Of a stretch of DNA of 64,000 nt, positions 8,703 to 17,612 are shown piece by piece; the stretch's first letter is position 1, and each line of letters begins with the position of its first letter. This DNA comes from Streptomyces collinus (GTDB lineage Bacteria > Actinomycetota > Actinomycetes > Streptomycetales > Streptomycetaceae): the NCBI RefSeq assembly GCF_031348265.1, contig NZ_CP133771.1, forward strand, positions 806,001-870,000, given 5' to 3'. A program made the translations under genes and the position numbers. The notes under the pieces were generated by a model. It made no database searches. It was not told the DNA's origin and saw nothing but the letters and a program-made list of their open reading frames with translations.

Positions 8703-9375
8703 TTAACTTGTCAGATGAATGGCTTGTTTGCTGCGGGGAGTGCTCAGGCGACCTGATCCGGCCGCCGTGGCGAGGTCGCCGGACCGCAGGGCGACGAGGT
8801 GGCCGTATGCACCCAGGCAAGGCTGAAGGTTGCGGACCGGCTTGCCATCCTTCGTCACCGTCAGCGTCAGGTCACTGGCCCTGCCAGGGGTCGCGTCGCC
8901 GTCGAGTTTCACCTCTTACTCGTCCATCCTCGCCATCGTGTTGCGCCCGGGTAGTGCTGCGGGCTCGTAGGACCGGACGTCGCGAGGTCCGCGCCGAGAG
9001 TGAGCGCGTCTCCGCCCTTGGGCTTGAAGTCTGCAAAGACGCGGTGGCCGCCGGCCTTGGGCAGGTCCACCGGGGTGGACCAAGTGCCGTCTGCCGCGCG
9101 GGCGGGGTGTAGGTGCCGGTAGCCAGTGAGGTCGCGTGAGGCGAGGATCAGGTGGAGTTCCTTGCCGTGTTCGCGCTGGTTCGCGGTGACGTTTCGGCCT
9201 GTCCCGTCTTGTGCGACGGCGAAGCGCAGGTCGGTCTTCTTTCCGGCTTCGAGTCGCGGGGTCTTCAGGTCGAGCCTGTAGCCGCCCCGTCAGATCTGGA
9301 GGCCTCCCGGCGTCATGGCCTCATGATCGCCACCCTTCTCCTCATGCCCGGCCTTCGCATGACCCTCGGATCCCG
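8703..9375 (-). pseudogene. Decayed copy of the 319-aa secreted copper-associated protein
   Basis: Reading the minus strand across frames gives, in order, GDHEAMTPGGLQI, GGYRLDLKTPRLEAG, NQREHGKELHLILASRDL, YRHLHPARAADGTW, FADFKPKGGDALTLGADLA, EVKLDGDATPGRASDLTL and LGAYGHLVALRSGDLA. These match the intact proteins at 13249-14208 and 51816-52775. A base is lost just after GGLQI, an in-frame TAA replaces the Tyr before EVKLDG, and the last part (LHVHP onward) is missing. The signal peptide is also not recognisable. It is a non-functional paralogue. Confidence 0.85.
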
Positions 9376-9411
9376 TGTGTGCCGTTTCCCAGGTTCGGGT
9401 GAGATCGCGTC

Positions 9412-10107
9412 GACCGCGCCCTGGGTCTGTCCACCATCTTCGTCCGCGAGACTCGCGAGCACGCCCGCGCCGAGGCCGCCCAGCACCCCGCACAGCCGGG
9501 TTCGGAAGCCGAATTGACCACCGGCCAGATCGCCCGCCTCACCAGCCTCCGCGACAAGGCCCTGTCCGCAGCCAGCCAGGCCGGAATGGTCAACAACCTC
9601 AACGACGCCCTCGCCTGGGGCATCTTCCCCCTGCTCTTCGCCGCCCACGGCCTGTCCATCGCCCAGATCGGCGTCCTCGCAGCCCTCTACCCCGCCGTGT
9701 GGGGCGCGGGCCAGATGCTCACCGGCTCGTGGTCCGACCACATCGGACGCAAACACCTCATCACCGCGGGCATGCTGCTGCAGGCAGCTGCCATCGCTCT
9801 CGTCGCCGCCTCCACCACCTTCTCCTTGTGGGCCACCGCCCAGATCCTTCTTGGCATCGGCACCGCGCTGGTCTACCCGACCCTGCTCGCCGTGATCGGC
9901 GACGTCGCCCACCCCGCCTGGCGCGCCCGAGCCGTGGGCGTCTACCGCCTGTGGCGGGACGGCGGCTTCGCCGTGGGCGCGCTGGTCGCCGGAGTCCTTG
10001 CCGACGCCTACAGCCTCACCACCGCCATCTGGACTGTCGCCGCCCTCACCGCCGCCTCCGGCATCGTCGTCGCGATCCGCATGTACGAGACCCATCCGCG
10101 CGCCTGA
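9412..10107 (+). pseudogene. C-terminal half of an MFS transporter (5'-truncated)
   Basis: From about 9412 the frame reads RALGLSTIFVRET, then LNDALAWGIFPLLFAAHGLS, GSWSDHIGRKHLITAG and TALVYPTLLAVIGDVAHP. This is a good six-helix C-terminal half of an MFS protein. The N-terminal half is absent; upstream DNA belongs to the decayed secreted-protein copy on the other strand, and an in-frame TGA sits at 9400. A TTG at 9514 could start a 197-aa protein but would begin mid-domain. The breakpoint near 9400 marks an old deletion or recombination junction. Confidence 0.8.
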
Positions 10108-10126
10108 CCACCTTCTGGAGGTTGCC

Positions 10127-10235
10127 GTGCCAGAGCCCCGGCTCAACCCCGTGGGCATCGTCGTCGCCGACATGGCGGCGGCCCGCGCCTTCTACGCCCG
10201 GCTCGGCCTCGACTCCAAGAGCGACAAGCACATGC
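10127..10235 (+). pseudogene. N-terminal stub of a VOC (glyoxalase-like) protein
   Basis: A GTG start at 10127 with TGGAGG 5 nt upstream begins PEPRLNPVGIVVADMAAARAFYARLGLDS. This is the typical first beta-alpha-beta unit of a vicinal-oxygen-chelate domain. After about 36 residues the resemblance stops and the frame runs on into the 3' end of an opposing gene. The gene starts 19 nt after the MFS fragment, so the two were probably once an operon; the rest of the VOC gene is lost. Confidence 0.7.
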
Positions 10236-10354
10236 CCGCCCATGCCTCATGCGCCCCACTCAAGGGCCTGCGCGCCGTACGAATCAACACTGTTGTACGG
10301 GCAGCCAACGCTCGATGTAAGCGCGCAGCCCTTCGAGGTGTGCACCGCGCGCGA

Positions 10355-11110
10355 CTAGCCGAGGTAGCCGTCAGGGCGTACGAGCCCCTGGGCCGCGTCC
10401 GGCCACGGGCTCTCCCCGCCCAGCCGGTGCACGCTGATCAGGTCGTCCCGTCCGCGCAAGACTGAGGCGAAGCGTTCGTCGGGCCAAAGCGCGGGCGGCC
10501 CGGATAGAAGCAGGTGCCAGCCCGGCCCCGAACTCCGCGCCTGAAGCCCGCGCGGAATGTCGGGGAGCCGGTCGCCCGCTCGCGGCCCCTTCCTCGGTGG
10601 CCGCGAGCCCGCGGTGGAGGCGGGGCTTCGTCGGTAGTGGATGCCCAGCTCAGAGACCGTACGGAACACCCGCCCACGAGGTCCTGTCGCGCGTAGCGCC
10701 AACGGGGTCAGGCGCGGGGCGAGTCGAGTGCAGGCCAGGCGGATGAGCGGGTTGCGGCTGGTGCCGATGGTGAAGGCGCGGTCAGTGAAGCGCAGCACGC
10801 TGCGGCCGACCGGGGCGCACTCGATCTCGTACGTCTCCAGCAGCCCCTCCGGTGCCCTGCCCCGGCACACGAGGGCGGGCTTCCAGCCCAGGTTGAGGGC
10901 GTCCTGGATGCCGGTGTTCATGCCCTGGGCGCCGACCGGGCTGTGGATATGGGCCGCGTCGCCGGCGAGGAGGCAGGGGCCCGAGCGGTAGTGGGCGGCG
11001 CCGCGGTTGTGGAGCCGGAAGTCGGTCATCCAGACCGGGTCCCGCAGGACCAACCGGTCGGGGGTGTACTCGTCGGTGATCTTCTGCAGAAGCCCGAGCC
11101 TCACCTCTGC
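10355..11110 (-). pseudogene. C-terminal part of an FAD-dependent aromatic monooxygenase (5'-truncated)
   Basis: The frame carries KITDEYTPDRLVLRDPVWMTDFRL, then GPCLLAGDAAHIHSPVGAQGMNTGIQDALNLGWK, the GD..P..G.G.N FAD-binding motif of class A flavoprotein hydroxylases. A thioredoxin-like tail ends in LVRPDGYLG. The N-terminal dinucleotide-binding part (GxGxxG) is missing. Upstream, the sequence switches at about 11105-11117 into a truncated copper-binding protein reading in another frame. A GTG at 11104 could still give 249 aa, but without the FAD-binding N-terminus it should be inactive. Confidence 0.85.
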
Positions 11111-11117
11111 TGCACCG

Positions 11118-11327
11118 ACGGGACAGGACGGACGCCGTGGCGTTGCAGATGTCGGCGCAGTCCATGTCGGTGCGGATGCATTTGGTGTGATCGCCGACCA
11201 TGCCCTCGGACAGGCAGGCGTCGGCGCATGCCGTACATGCCTGGGCGCAGGCGAAGCATTCTTCGATGCAGCGGGTGAGCTTCTCGCGGCCGACGTCGCC
11301 GAGATCGGCCGGGTACGTGGCGAGCAT
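11118..11327 (-). pseudogene. Four-helix-bundle copper-binding protein (Csp-like), 3'-truncated
   Basis: About 70 residues match the first half of small Cys-rich four-helix proteins that store cuprous copper: MLATYPADLG, then CIEECFACAQACTACADACLSE and CIRTDMDCADICNATASVLS. The second half, with its remaining Cys, is replaced by the headless monooxygenase. The homology appears to extend upstream of the ATG at 11327 as DGHVKD. A GAGGAG site precedes ATC CCT GAC GGC, where an ATG start would be expected, so the original start codon may also be lost. It belonged to the same copper-related region as DUF4396. Confidence 0.8.
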
Positions 11328-11449
11328 GTCCTTGACGTGGCCGTCAGGGATCGTCTCCTCTGTCTGCCGCAGGCCGGCGGGCGGGGCGGCCTAATTCTTC
11401 GACTTGCGGCGCTGCACTCTCCGGATAGCCATCAGGAGGCGTGACAAAC

Positions 11450-11487
11450 GCGCCTGGGGCGCCCCCCTCAGGGGGCACCCCAGGCGC
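11450..11487. terminator. Strong hairpin after the DUF4396 gene
   Basis: GCGCCTGGGG-GCCCCC and GGGGGC-ACCCCAGGCGC pair around a CTCA loop with a one-base irregularity in each arm. It lies 18 nt beyond the stop of the DUF4396 gene on the minus strand and should end that transcript before the Csp remnant. Confidence 0.8.
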
Positions 11488-11504
11488 GCGCCGGCTCGGG
11501 CAGG

Positions 11505-12032
11505 TCAGTGGTAGGCGTGGACGACGGCGTGGCCCTTGCCGCGGCCGATCATCCACTTGTTGACCGGGGTGGTGATCAGGAAGGCGACACCGAATCCGCC
11601 CAGCAGGGCGGACCAGAACAGCCCGTCGGACAGATGGGCATCCATCGCGCCCGGGGTGAGAGCGATGATCGCGTTGTCGACGAATTCCATCACGGCGATG
11701 GAGACGGTGTCGGCGGCGAGCGCGACCTTGATCGCGGACCTGAGGTCCAAGCCGGCCCGGAGGACCGCGAACAGGGTGAAGGAGTAGCCGAAGAGGAATG
11801 CGAGTGTGATCGCCAAGACCATGGTGGGCACGTTGCCCCACAGCAGGGCGGTACCGATCACCATGCCGAGGATCTCGCCGATGGCGCAGCCGGTCAGGCA
11901 GTGCAGCGTCGCCTTTGCCGCCGTCCCCCAGGACGCCCCTGCGTGCCCGCCGTGGTGCGCCGCCTGATCAGCGGGAGCGTGGTGGGCGGCGTGATCGTGC
12001 TCCGTGCCGGCGTGATGAGCGCTGTGGTCCAT
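11505..12032 (-). CDS. DUF4396 domain-containing membrane protein
   Basis: Integral membrane protein of 175 aa with unknown activity. A His-rich cytoplasmic or periplasmic head (MDHSAHHAGTEHDHAAHH) precedes HCLTGCAIGEILGMVIGTAL, the hallmark DUF4396 segment, followed by three more hydrophobic segments and a conserved end NKWMIGRGKGHAVVHAYH. The start at 12032 has an AAAGG site. A CsoR-like palindrome lies 64 bp upstream, so it is probably copper-inducible. The His-rich head and Cys/His segment suggest metal handling. It faces the remains of a Csp gene downstream. Confidence 0.88.
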   Translation of the reverse strand: MDHSAHHAGTEHDHAAHHAPADQAAHHGGHAGASWGTAAKATLHCLTGCAIGEILGMVIGTALLWGNVPTMVLAITLAFLFGYSFTLFAVLRAGLDLRSAIKVALAADTVSIAVMEFVDNAIIALTPGAMDAHLSDGLFWSALLGGFGVAFLITTPVNKWMIGRGKGHAVVHAYH

Positions 12033-12095
12033 GACCTTTCATCCCCAATCCCGTCCAGTGTGGCCCGTTCCCGGGGGCCTCACACCAGAAACCAT

Positions 12096-12112
12096 ATACC
12101 CCCCGGGGGTAT
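12096..12112. promoter_or_regulatory. CsoR-like copper operator upstream of DUF4396
   Basis: ATACCCCCCGGGGGTAT is a perfect 8+1+8 palindrome. It closely matches the two operators at 52839 and 52885 next to copZA and the type of site bound by the copper repressor CsoR in Streptomyces. It lies 64 bp before the DUF4396 start. No csoR gene is in this window, so regulation would be in trans. Confidence 0.75.
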
Positions 12113-12220
12113 GTCTCAAGTGGCGGGCGGCGGAGCATCGGTCAGCGCGGGACCCGGGACTCTCACATCCCAAGACGGAGAGGCCGCGTAGCCGGTCCGC
12201 GGGCGCCACCGGCTTGGCCA

Positions 12221-12976
12221 GTGGGAGCGGAGCACGCTGCCCCACTGGGGCGGGCGCTGTTCGGCGCCCGCCCCTGCTTTCCTTTGTCGTCTGGGGAGTG
12301 GATCCCCCCGCACAGCCACCCACAGCACCAGCTGGCCTGGACTCGACGCGGTGTGCTCGGCGTCGCCGTCGACGACGCCTATCGGGTTCTGCCGCCCACC
12401 CGGGCACTGTGGCTGCCCGCGGGGGTCGTCCACCGAACCGGTGCGACCCGCGATGCGGTGCTGTGCAGTCTCTACCTCGAACCGGACCGGTGCGGTCTGG
12501 ACTGGACGGAACCCACTCCGGTCAGCGTCGACAGGCTGCTGGCCCACCTGATCGCCTACCTCAACCCCAGGACCTCGCCGACGACGTGCGACTGCGGGCC
12601 GAGGCAGTCGAACTGGATCTGCTGCACCCTCTGCCGACTAGGCCCATCGATGTGCCGCATCCCGTCGACGAACGCGTACGCGCCGTGGCCGACGCCCTGC
12701 TTGCCGATCCCGCGGAGCCTGGAGGCGCACGCACGGGCCGTCGGAGTGAGCCGACGCACTCTGACACGGCTGTTCGTCCACGACACGGGCATGAGCTTCA
12801 ACCGCTGGCGCACCCATATGCGGCTGCGGGCCGCCCTGCCCCTCCTGGCCGAAGGCATCCGTCTCCCGGGTCGCACACGCCGTGGGTTACGCGACACCAA
12901 GCGCGTTTCTCGTGGCATTCCGCCGTACCGTCGGCACCTCCCCGGGGCACTACTTCAACGGGGACGCCGCGCTTGA
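12221..12976 (+). pseudogene. AraC family regulator with three frameshifts
   Basis: The cupin-like sensor part is intact in the first frame (GEWIPPHSHPQHQLAWTRRGVLGV, ALWLPAGVVHRTG). At about 12570 the homologous sequence moves to another frame (DLADDVRLRAEAVELDLLHPLP). It returns near 12710 for the first DNA-binding helices (SLEAHARAVGVSRRTLTRLF). It shifts again at about 12862 for the end of the AraC domain (VSRVAHAVGYATPSAFLVAFRR, then SPGHYF). Three independent indels point to real decay rather than one sequencing error. The 270 bp after it up to 13248 hold nothing I recognise. Confidence 0.85.
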
Positions 12977-13248
12977 GGCGTCTGCTACGGGCGCGCCAGC
13001 GGAAGTCGAGGAGGAGGCGAGGCCGTGCCACGGCGAAGGCCAGAAGGGAGCGCAGTTTGAGTCGTCGCGCTCACCGCAATGAGTCGGCCTCCCGGTCACG
13101 GATGCCGGCACCCCGGCATGGCCGTCGAGGCTGATTACCTGCGGTCGCTTCACGGAAGACCTTCTCCGTGCGGTAGCCGTCTACTGAGGCGTCCACCAGC
13201 GGCAGTGGGTAGGTGTCGGCGGTACGCGATGATCATGGTGACCGTGGG

Positions 13249-14208
13249 TCAGTGCTGGTGATCACCGCTGTCCGACCCGCCAGCGGGCCCCGACGGCTCT
13301 TCGCCGCTCTCCGCAGCGTGGACGGTGAAGGCCACGGTGCGCACGGTGTCCTTGTGCTGGAAGTCCAGGAAGAGGCGGTATGCCCCGGCGCTGGGGGCGG
13401 TCGCGGTGAAGGAAATGTCCGGGCCGGGCCTGGTGGTGCCGTCGCCGGGCGTGCCGTGGGGGTGGACGTGCAGGTAGGCCAGGTCGCCGGAGCGCAGCGC
13501 CACGAGGTGGCCGTAGGCGCCGAGATAAGGCTGCAGGTCGGTGACGGGACGGGCCTGTTTGGAGACCGTCAGCGTCAGCTCCTGGGCAGAGCCGGGGCGC
13601 AGTCGGCCGTCGAGGGTGACGGTGTAGTCGTCGACTTCGGCGGTCCGGGACGGTGCGGGCAGGGCTTTGGGCTGGTAGGTGCCGGAGGCCGCAAGGTCGG
13701 CTCCGAGGGTGAGGTTCTTGCTGCCCTCGGCAGCCGGGGTGAAGTCGGCAAAGGCCCGGTAGTCGCCTGCGTCGGGCAGCGTGATGGGTGCGCTCCACGT
13801 GCCGTCCGCAGCGCGGGTGGGGTGCAGGTGCTGGTAGGAGGACAGGTCGCGGGAGGCGACGATGAGGTGCAGCTGCTTGCCGTGCTCTGTGCGGTAGGCA
13901 GTGACAGGCCGGCCTTCCTTGTCGCGGATGGCGAAGCGCAGCTCAGCGCGTCGGTCGGCTTCCAGGTGGGGGGTCTTCAGCTCAAGGGTGTAGCCGCCGT
14001 CGGATGATTGCAGCCCGCCGGCTGGAGGCGCTTCATGGGCGCTGGCCTGGTGACCGTCCGCATGCCCTTCCGACGGCTTGCGGGTGGGATGGCCGGCAGG
14101 GTCGACCATAGCCGCGACCGGCCCGATGACGGTGCCCAGGGCGTAAGCGGCGCCGACTACGACGGCGAAGGAGGCGGCGAACGTGGTGACCTTCGTTGCG
14201 GTGTTCAT
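13249..14208 (-). CDS. Secreted protein of the copper-associated 319-aa family
   Basis: 319 aa with an N-terminal membrane/signal segment (VTTFAASFAVVVGAAYALGTVIG), a His-rich spacer (GHADGHQASAHEAPPAGG) and a beta-rich body. Conserved blocks are HLIVASRDLSSYQHLHPTRA, FADFTPAAEGSKNLTLGADL, DLQPYLGAYGHLVALRSGDL followed by LHVHPHG, and a C-terminal FLDFQHKD strand ending in a His-containing tail. It is the same length as its paralogue at 51816-52775, which adjoins copZA; a third copy at 8703 is broken. The HLHP and LHVHP motifs could bind metal outside the cell. The function is not established. Unlike its paralogue it has no visible CsoR-type operator upstream. Confidence 0.85.
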   Translation of the reverse strand: MNTATKVTTFAASFAVVVGAAYALGTVIGPVAAMVDPAGHPTRKPSEGHADGHQASAHEAPPAGGLQSSDGGYTLELKTPHLEADRRAELRFAIRDKEGRPVTAYRTEHGKQLHLIVASRDLSSYQHLHPTRAADGTWSAPITLPDAGDYRAFADFTPAAEGSKNLTLGADLAASGTYQPKALPAPSRTAEVDDYTVTLDGRLRPGSAQELTLTVSKQARPVTDLQPYLGAYGHLVALRSGDLAYLHVHPHGTPGDGTTRPGPDISFTATAPSAGAYRLFLDFQHKDTVRTVAFTVHAAESGEEPSGPAGGSDSGDHQH

Positions 14209-14681
14209 GGCATCTCCTGGGATGCGTCCCTAGTTGGCAGTGTGGTGTGCGGCGACGGCTGTGTCGCGCCGACGGCTTCCCTGCCCATCGCTGGGTGACC
14301 GATCGCCGTGGCGCGGGGGATCGGTTCGGCTTCAGCGCGGAGTTCACCGCGATCGGAATGGCGAGGGCCGCCTGGTGCCGGTGGCAGACGGCCTCGGGGT
14401 GAGTCGTGTGTGGAATCCTCCGGCTGCCCAGGCCGGCCTACGCACCCGTAGACTCGTTCTGCGGCTGTTTTACGGGCTGACTGGCCAGTGGTGAAGGACC
14501 CTTGCGCATCAGCAGCAGGGTGATGAGTCCGCCGGAGGCTGCCGGTGTCGTCGTCATGGCGTTCTGGCTTCGAGCAGAAAGAGACCCGGTCGCCCAAGTC
14601 GGCCGGATCTCCGCAGTGCCGACGGGGCAGCGATTCATCGATGGAGACGAGGCACGGCGACCGCTGGCGCGCGTGTTTCGC
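14209..14681. other. 473 bp without a recognisable gene
   Basis: Short open frames exist on both strands, but none has a family resemblance, a ribosome binding site or normal streptomycete codon use throughout. It lies between two minus-strand genes. It may hold the promoter of the 13249-14208 gene and remnants of a lost gene. Confidence 0.5.
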
Positions 14682-15416
14682 TCAGCTGTGGTGCCGGCCG
14701 CGCACGCGCACTCCAGTGACGAGCACTCCGATGGCGAAGACCAGGACGAGGATGAAAATGGCGATGCCGAGGACGTCCTGAAGCCCACTGGCCAGGCCGC
14801 TGTAGCCCACGTCGACGCCGAAGATCAAAGAGCACACCCCTGCCACAAGCGCCGTCCACCCCAGCCAGCCAGGAACCCGGCGACCAACGAGAATCGCAGC
14901 CCCGAAGAGCGCGAGGGTCAGGCCAAGCATGATGCGGAAGTAGCTCTGGAATCCCCATTCCAGCCAGCGCACGGTCTCAGCGTTGGCAAAGCGGATCTCC
15001 TTCTCAGTGCCCGACGCGCCGACCCATGAGTCGACGGCCTGCTTCAGCCCCACGCCATCCAGTCCCTGCAGAACAGCCCAGATTGCGGCAGTCGCAACAG
15101 CTGCCGCTGCCGCGAGCTGCGCAACCAGGGGAGGCCCGTCGGCACCGCGCAGGACGCGGTACAGCACGAGCAGGCCACTCAGCGTCACCAGGACGCCGAT
15201 GAACTGGCCCAGATGAACCGCGATCCAGGCGCCGCTCTCTGCGTACTCAGTGAAGATCGCCGGATGGTCGTCTTCCTCCCCTGAAGGATGAAGTGCGGCG
15301 GTCAAGATGACATTGAGAAGGAAGCCCCCGACCATGAGCCCGCCGGCGATCGTCAACCTGCGGCGTCGCGAGTCGGCTGTGTCCGCCCCTTCGCCACTAT
15401 GCACATCCGGACTCAT
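14682..15416 (-). CDS. Six-helix membrane protein, DUF4386-like
   Basis: 244 aa from the ATG at 15416, which has GAGGAGT 10 nt upstream. Hydrophobic segments include LTIAGGLMVGGFLLNVILTAAL, AVHLGQFIGVLVTLSGLLVLY, an Ala-rich helix, IMLGLTLALFGAAILVG and a final pair near VLGIAIFILVLVFAIGVLVTG. It has a short cytoplasmic head and an Arg/His tail. The layout resembles DUF4386-type proteins, but the match is weak. It is the last intact gene of the accessory zone; its function is unknown. Confidence 0.7.
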   Translation of the reverse strand: MSPDVHSGEGADTADSRRRRLTIAGGLMVGGFLLNVILTAALHPSGEEDDHPAIFTEYAESGAWIAVHLGQFIGVLVTLSGLLVLYRVLRGADGPPLVAQLAAAAAVATAAIWAVLQGLDGVGLKQAVDSWVGASGTEKEIRFANAETVRWLEWGFQSYFRIMLGLTLALFGAAILVGRRVPGWLGWTALVAGVCSLIFGVDVGYSGLASGLQDVLGIAIFILVLVFAIGVLVTGVRVRGRHHS

Positions 15417-16102
15417 GAGCAGTCCCACTCCTCTCGATGTCACAGACCGACGTACCTGAGGATCACCAGATGCAGCCGCTGTCTCAGGACACGCAGCGCC
15501 GCTTCACCCGAACGAGGTCTACTCTCGACCGATTGCGCCAGTGACGGGGCAGCTCGGCTCGCACCGGACGAGCGGCCCAGTCGGAGGACCGGATTCTGTG
15601 ATCTCGCGAAGTTCACCGAGCAGCGCTCATCACCACGAACACTTTCGAACCAAGATCCGGACATACCCGGACCAGCCGTCCGCGGCTTGTGGCCCCCGTC
15701 AACATCCTTTCCCAGCGGTCGATTCGGCGCCCCCCCGGCAAGCACACTCCCGGCAGGCAGCCCTCAGTGGAGAGTGCAGGAGTCGCCATTCGCGTCGCCC
15801 CGTGCGGTCTACCAACGGACCTGGTCGCAGGCTGGGACGCCCGCCGCATCACAAGTCCAAGTTGCGGACCATGCGCAGGCCAACATCTCGTTCACCGCAG
15901 AGCCGATCTTCATGCCCCCCCCAGGTCTCAGCTCCCTGTCAAACCATGTGACTGTCGCTACCGAACCAGCACGGGAGTAAGCACGCCAGCATCAAATCCC
16001 CCCAATTTACGCAACATGGACTCTGTCTGATCAGCCGCCGATGAAGCCCTCAGGACGGCCCTTGAAGCACTGGCATGGGGGCGACACGCACACCCCGCCC
16101 GC
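15417..16102. other. About 690 bp without a recognisable gene
   Basis: This stretch is somewhat less GC-rich than its surroundings. Its open frames (for example 15541-15951) lack ribosome binding sites, domain motifs and the usual third-position GC bias. It separates the decaying accessory zone from the conserved hydroxybutyrate locus and may be the scar of a deletion. Confidence 0.5.
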
Positions 16103-16152
16103 GAACTATGTAGTCCCACCACATGTGCCCCTGACCTGCATCTTCCTACCGT
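16103..16152 (+). promoter_or_regulatory. Promoter of MFS symporter with GAACTATG-N8-CCACATG element
   Basis: GAACTATG (16103-16110), 8 nt, CCACATG (16119-16125), then 21 nt and a -10-like TACCGT (16147-16152). The same arrangement, with the same 8- and 21-nt spacings, occurs upstream of the dehydrogenase gene at the other end of the locus (20426-20475). The element covers the -35 region and upstream, where an activator or repressor would bind. The PucR-type protein encoded between the two sites is the obvious candidate. Confidence 0.65.
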
Positions 16153-16198
16153 GTGCCGACACGTACCCGTCCCCACCGCACACGAGGAAGTGGCGCCC

Positions 16199-17587
16199 AT
16201 GGCCTCCGCACCCACCGCTCCCCCACCCCAGGGCAACCTCAAGCGCATCGTCGCCGCGTCCCTCATCGGCACCACCATCGAGTGGTACGACTTCTTCCTC
16301 TACGGCTCCGCCGCAGCGCTCGTGTTCAACAAGCTGTTCTTCCCGGACTCCGACCCGCTCGTCGGCACTCTCCTGTCGTTCCTGACGTACGCCGTCGGGT
16401 TCGCAGCCCGGCCGCTGGGCGCGCTGGTGTTCGGGCACTACGGCGACCGGCTCGGGCGCAAGAAGCTCCTGGTGCTGAGTCTGTTGCTGATGGGCGGGGC
16501 CACGTTCGCCATCGGGCTGCTGCCGACGCACGCCACCATCGGGTCGGCCGCGCCGGTGCTGCTCACCGTGCTCCGGCTGGTCCAGGGTTTCGCGCTCGGC
16601 GGTGAGTGGGGCGGTGCCGTGCTGCTGGTGTCGGAACACGGCGACGCGCGGCGGCGTGGGTTCTGGGCGTCGTGGCCGCAGACCGGCGCGCCGGCGGGAC
16701 AGCTCCTGGCCACCGGTGTGCTGTCGCTGCTCACGGCCCTGCTGTCGGACGCAGCGTTCGGCAGCTGGGGCTGGCGGATCCCGTTCCTGCTCTCCGGGGT
16801 GCTGGTGATCGTCGGTTTGTGGATTCGTCTGTCTGTCGATGAATCGCCGGTCTTCAAGCAGGCGTTGGCGCAGGCCGAGGCCCGCAAGGCGGACGTGGCC
16901 GCGGAGGCCGAGAAGACGCCGCTCGTCTCCGTGCTGCGGCACCACTGGCGTGACGTCCTGGTCGCCATGGGCGCGCGCATGGCGGAGAACATCAGCTACT
17001 ACGTCATCACGGCGTTCATCCTCGTCTACGCCACCACCTCGGCCGGTGTCTCCAAGCAGACCGCGCTCAACGCGGTGCTGATCGCCTCGGCCGTGCACTT
17101 CGCCGTCATCCCCGGGTGGGGCGCGCTGTCCGACCGGATCGGCCGCCGGCCCGTGTATCTGATGGGTGCGGTCGGTGTCGGGCTGTGGATGTTCCCCTTC
17201 TTCGCGCTGATCGACACCGGCGGCTTCGGCAACCTGATCCTCGCCGTGACCGTCGGGCTGGTCCTGCACGGGGCGATGTACGCGCCCCAGGCCGCGTTCT
17301 TCTCCGAGATGTTCGCGACGCGCATGCGCTACTCCGGTGCCTCGATCGGTGCGCAGTTCGCCTCGGTCGCGGCGGGTGCGCCCGCCCCGCTGATCGCCAC
17401 CGCGCTGCTGTCCGACTACGGCAGCTCCACGCCGATCTCCCTGTACGTCATCGCCGCCGCCGTGCTCACGGTCGTCGCAGTGGCGGCGGCCAAGGAAACG
17501 CGCCACCGGGACCTGGCCGACGTCGCTCCTCCCTCAGGCCAGGGAGCAGAGCGGACGGCCGCCGCCCCGGAGGACGCCCGCGCCTGA
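16199..17587 (+). CDS. MFS metabolite:proton symporter (MHS/ShiA-ProP type)
   Basis: Uptake permease of about 462 aa from the ATG at 16199, preceded by GAGGAAG. The metabolite:H+ symporter signature is clear: IVAASLIGTTIEWYDFFLYGSAAALVF, then ARPLGALVFGHYGDRLGRKK (motif A), RLVQGFALGGEWGGAVLLVSEH, and the long central loop before a second motif-A-like GALSDRIGRRP. Such carriers import small organic acids or betaines. The locus also holds a 3-hydroxybutyrate-dehydrogenase-like enzyme and a shared promoter element, so a hydroxy acid such as 3-hydroxybutyrate is a plausible substrate; this is inference. Confidence 0.9.
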   Translation: MASAPTAPPPQGNLKRIVAASLIGTTIEWYDFFLYGSAAALVFNKLFFPDSDPLVGTLLSFLTYAVGFAARPLGALVFGHYGDRLGRKKLLVLSLLLMGGATFAIGLLPTHATIGSAAPVLLTVLRLVQGFALGGEWGGAVLLVSEHGDARRRGFWASWPQTGAPAGQLLATGVLSLLTALLSDAAFGSWGWRIPFLLSGVLVIVGLWIRLSVDESPVFKQALAQAEARKADVAAEAEKTPLVSVLRHHWRDVLVAMGARMAENISYYVITAFILVYATTSAGVSKQTALNAVLIASAVHFAVIPGWGALSDRIGRRPVYLMGAVGVGLWMFPFFALIDTGGFGNLILAVTVGLVLHGAMYAPQAAFFSEMFATRMRYSGASIGAQFASVAAGAPAPLIATALLSDYGSSTPISLYVIAAAVLTVVAVAAAKETRHRDLADVAPPSGQGAERTAAAPEDARA

Positions 17588-17612
17588 TCGGCCCGGGACT
17601 GTGGCCGGCCTG

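Noticed and set aside
10270-10335. Short minus-strand peptide GLRAYIERWLPVQQC after the monooxygenase stop
   Set aside because: It could be the tail of another lost gene, but at under 20 residues with no upstream continuation it cannot be supported as a feature.
14438-14788. 116-aa minus-strand open frame and overlapping frames
   Set aside because: Ser-rich shadow partly overlapping the membrane-protein gene; no conserved motif could be recognised.
15600-15700. Possible tRNA remnant around a GTTCGAA-like T-loop sequence
   Set aside because: No acceptor or anticodon stem could be folded around it; no tRNA supported anywhere in the window.
15288-15980. 230-aa plus-strand open frame
   Set aside because: It overlaps the start region of the membrane-protein gene on the other strand, lacks a ribosome binding site and has no domain; treated as an unassigned gap.
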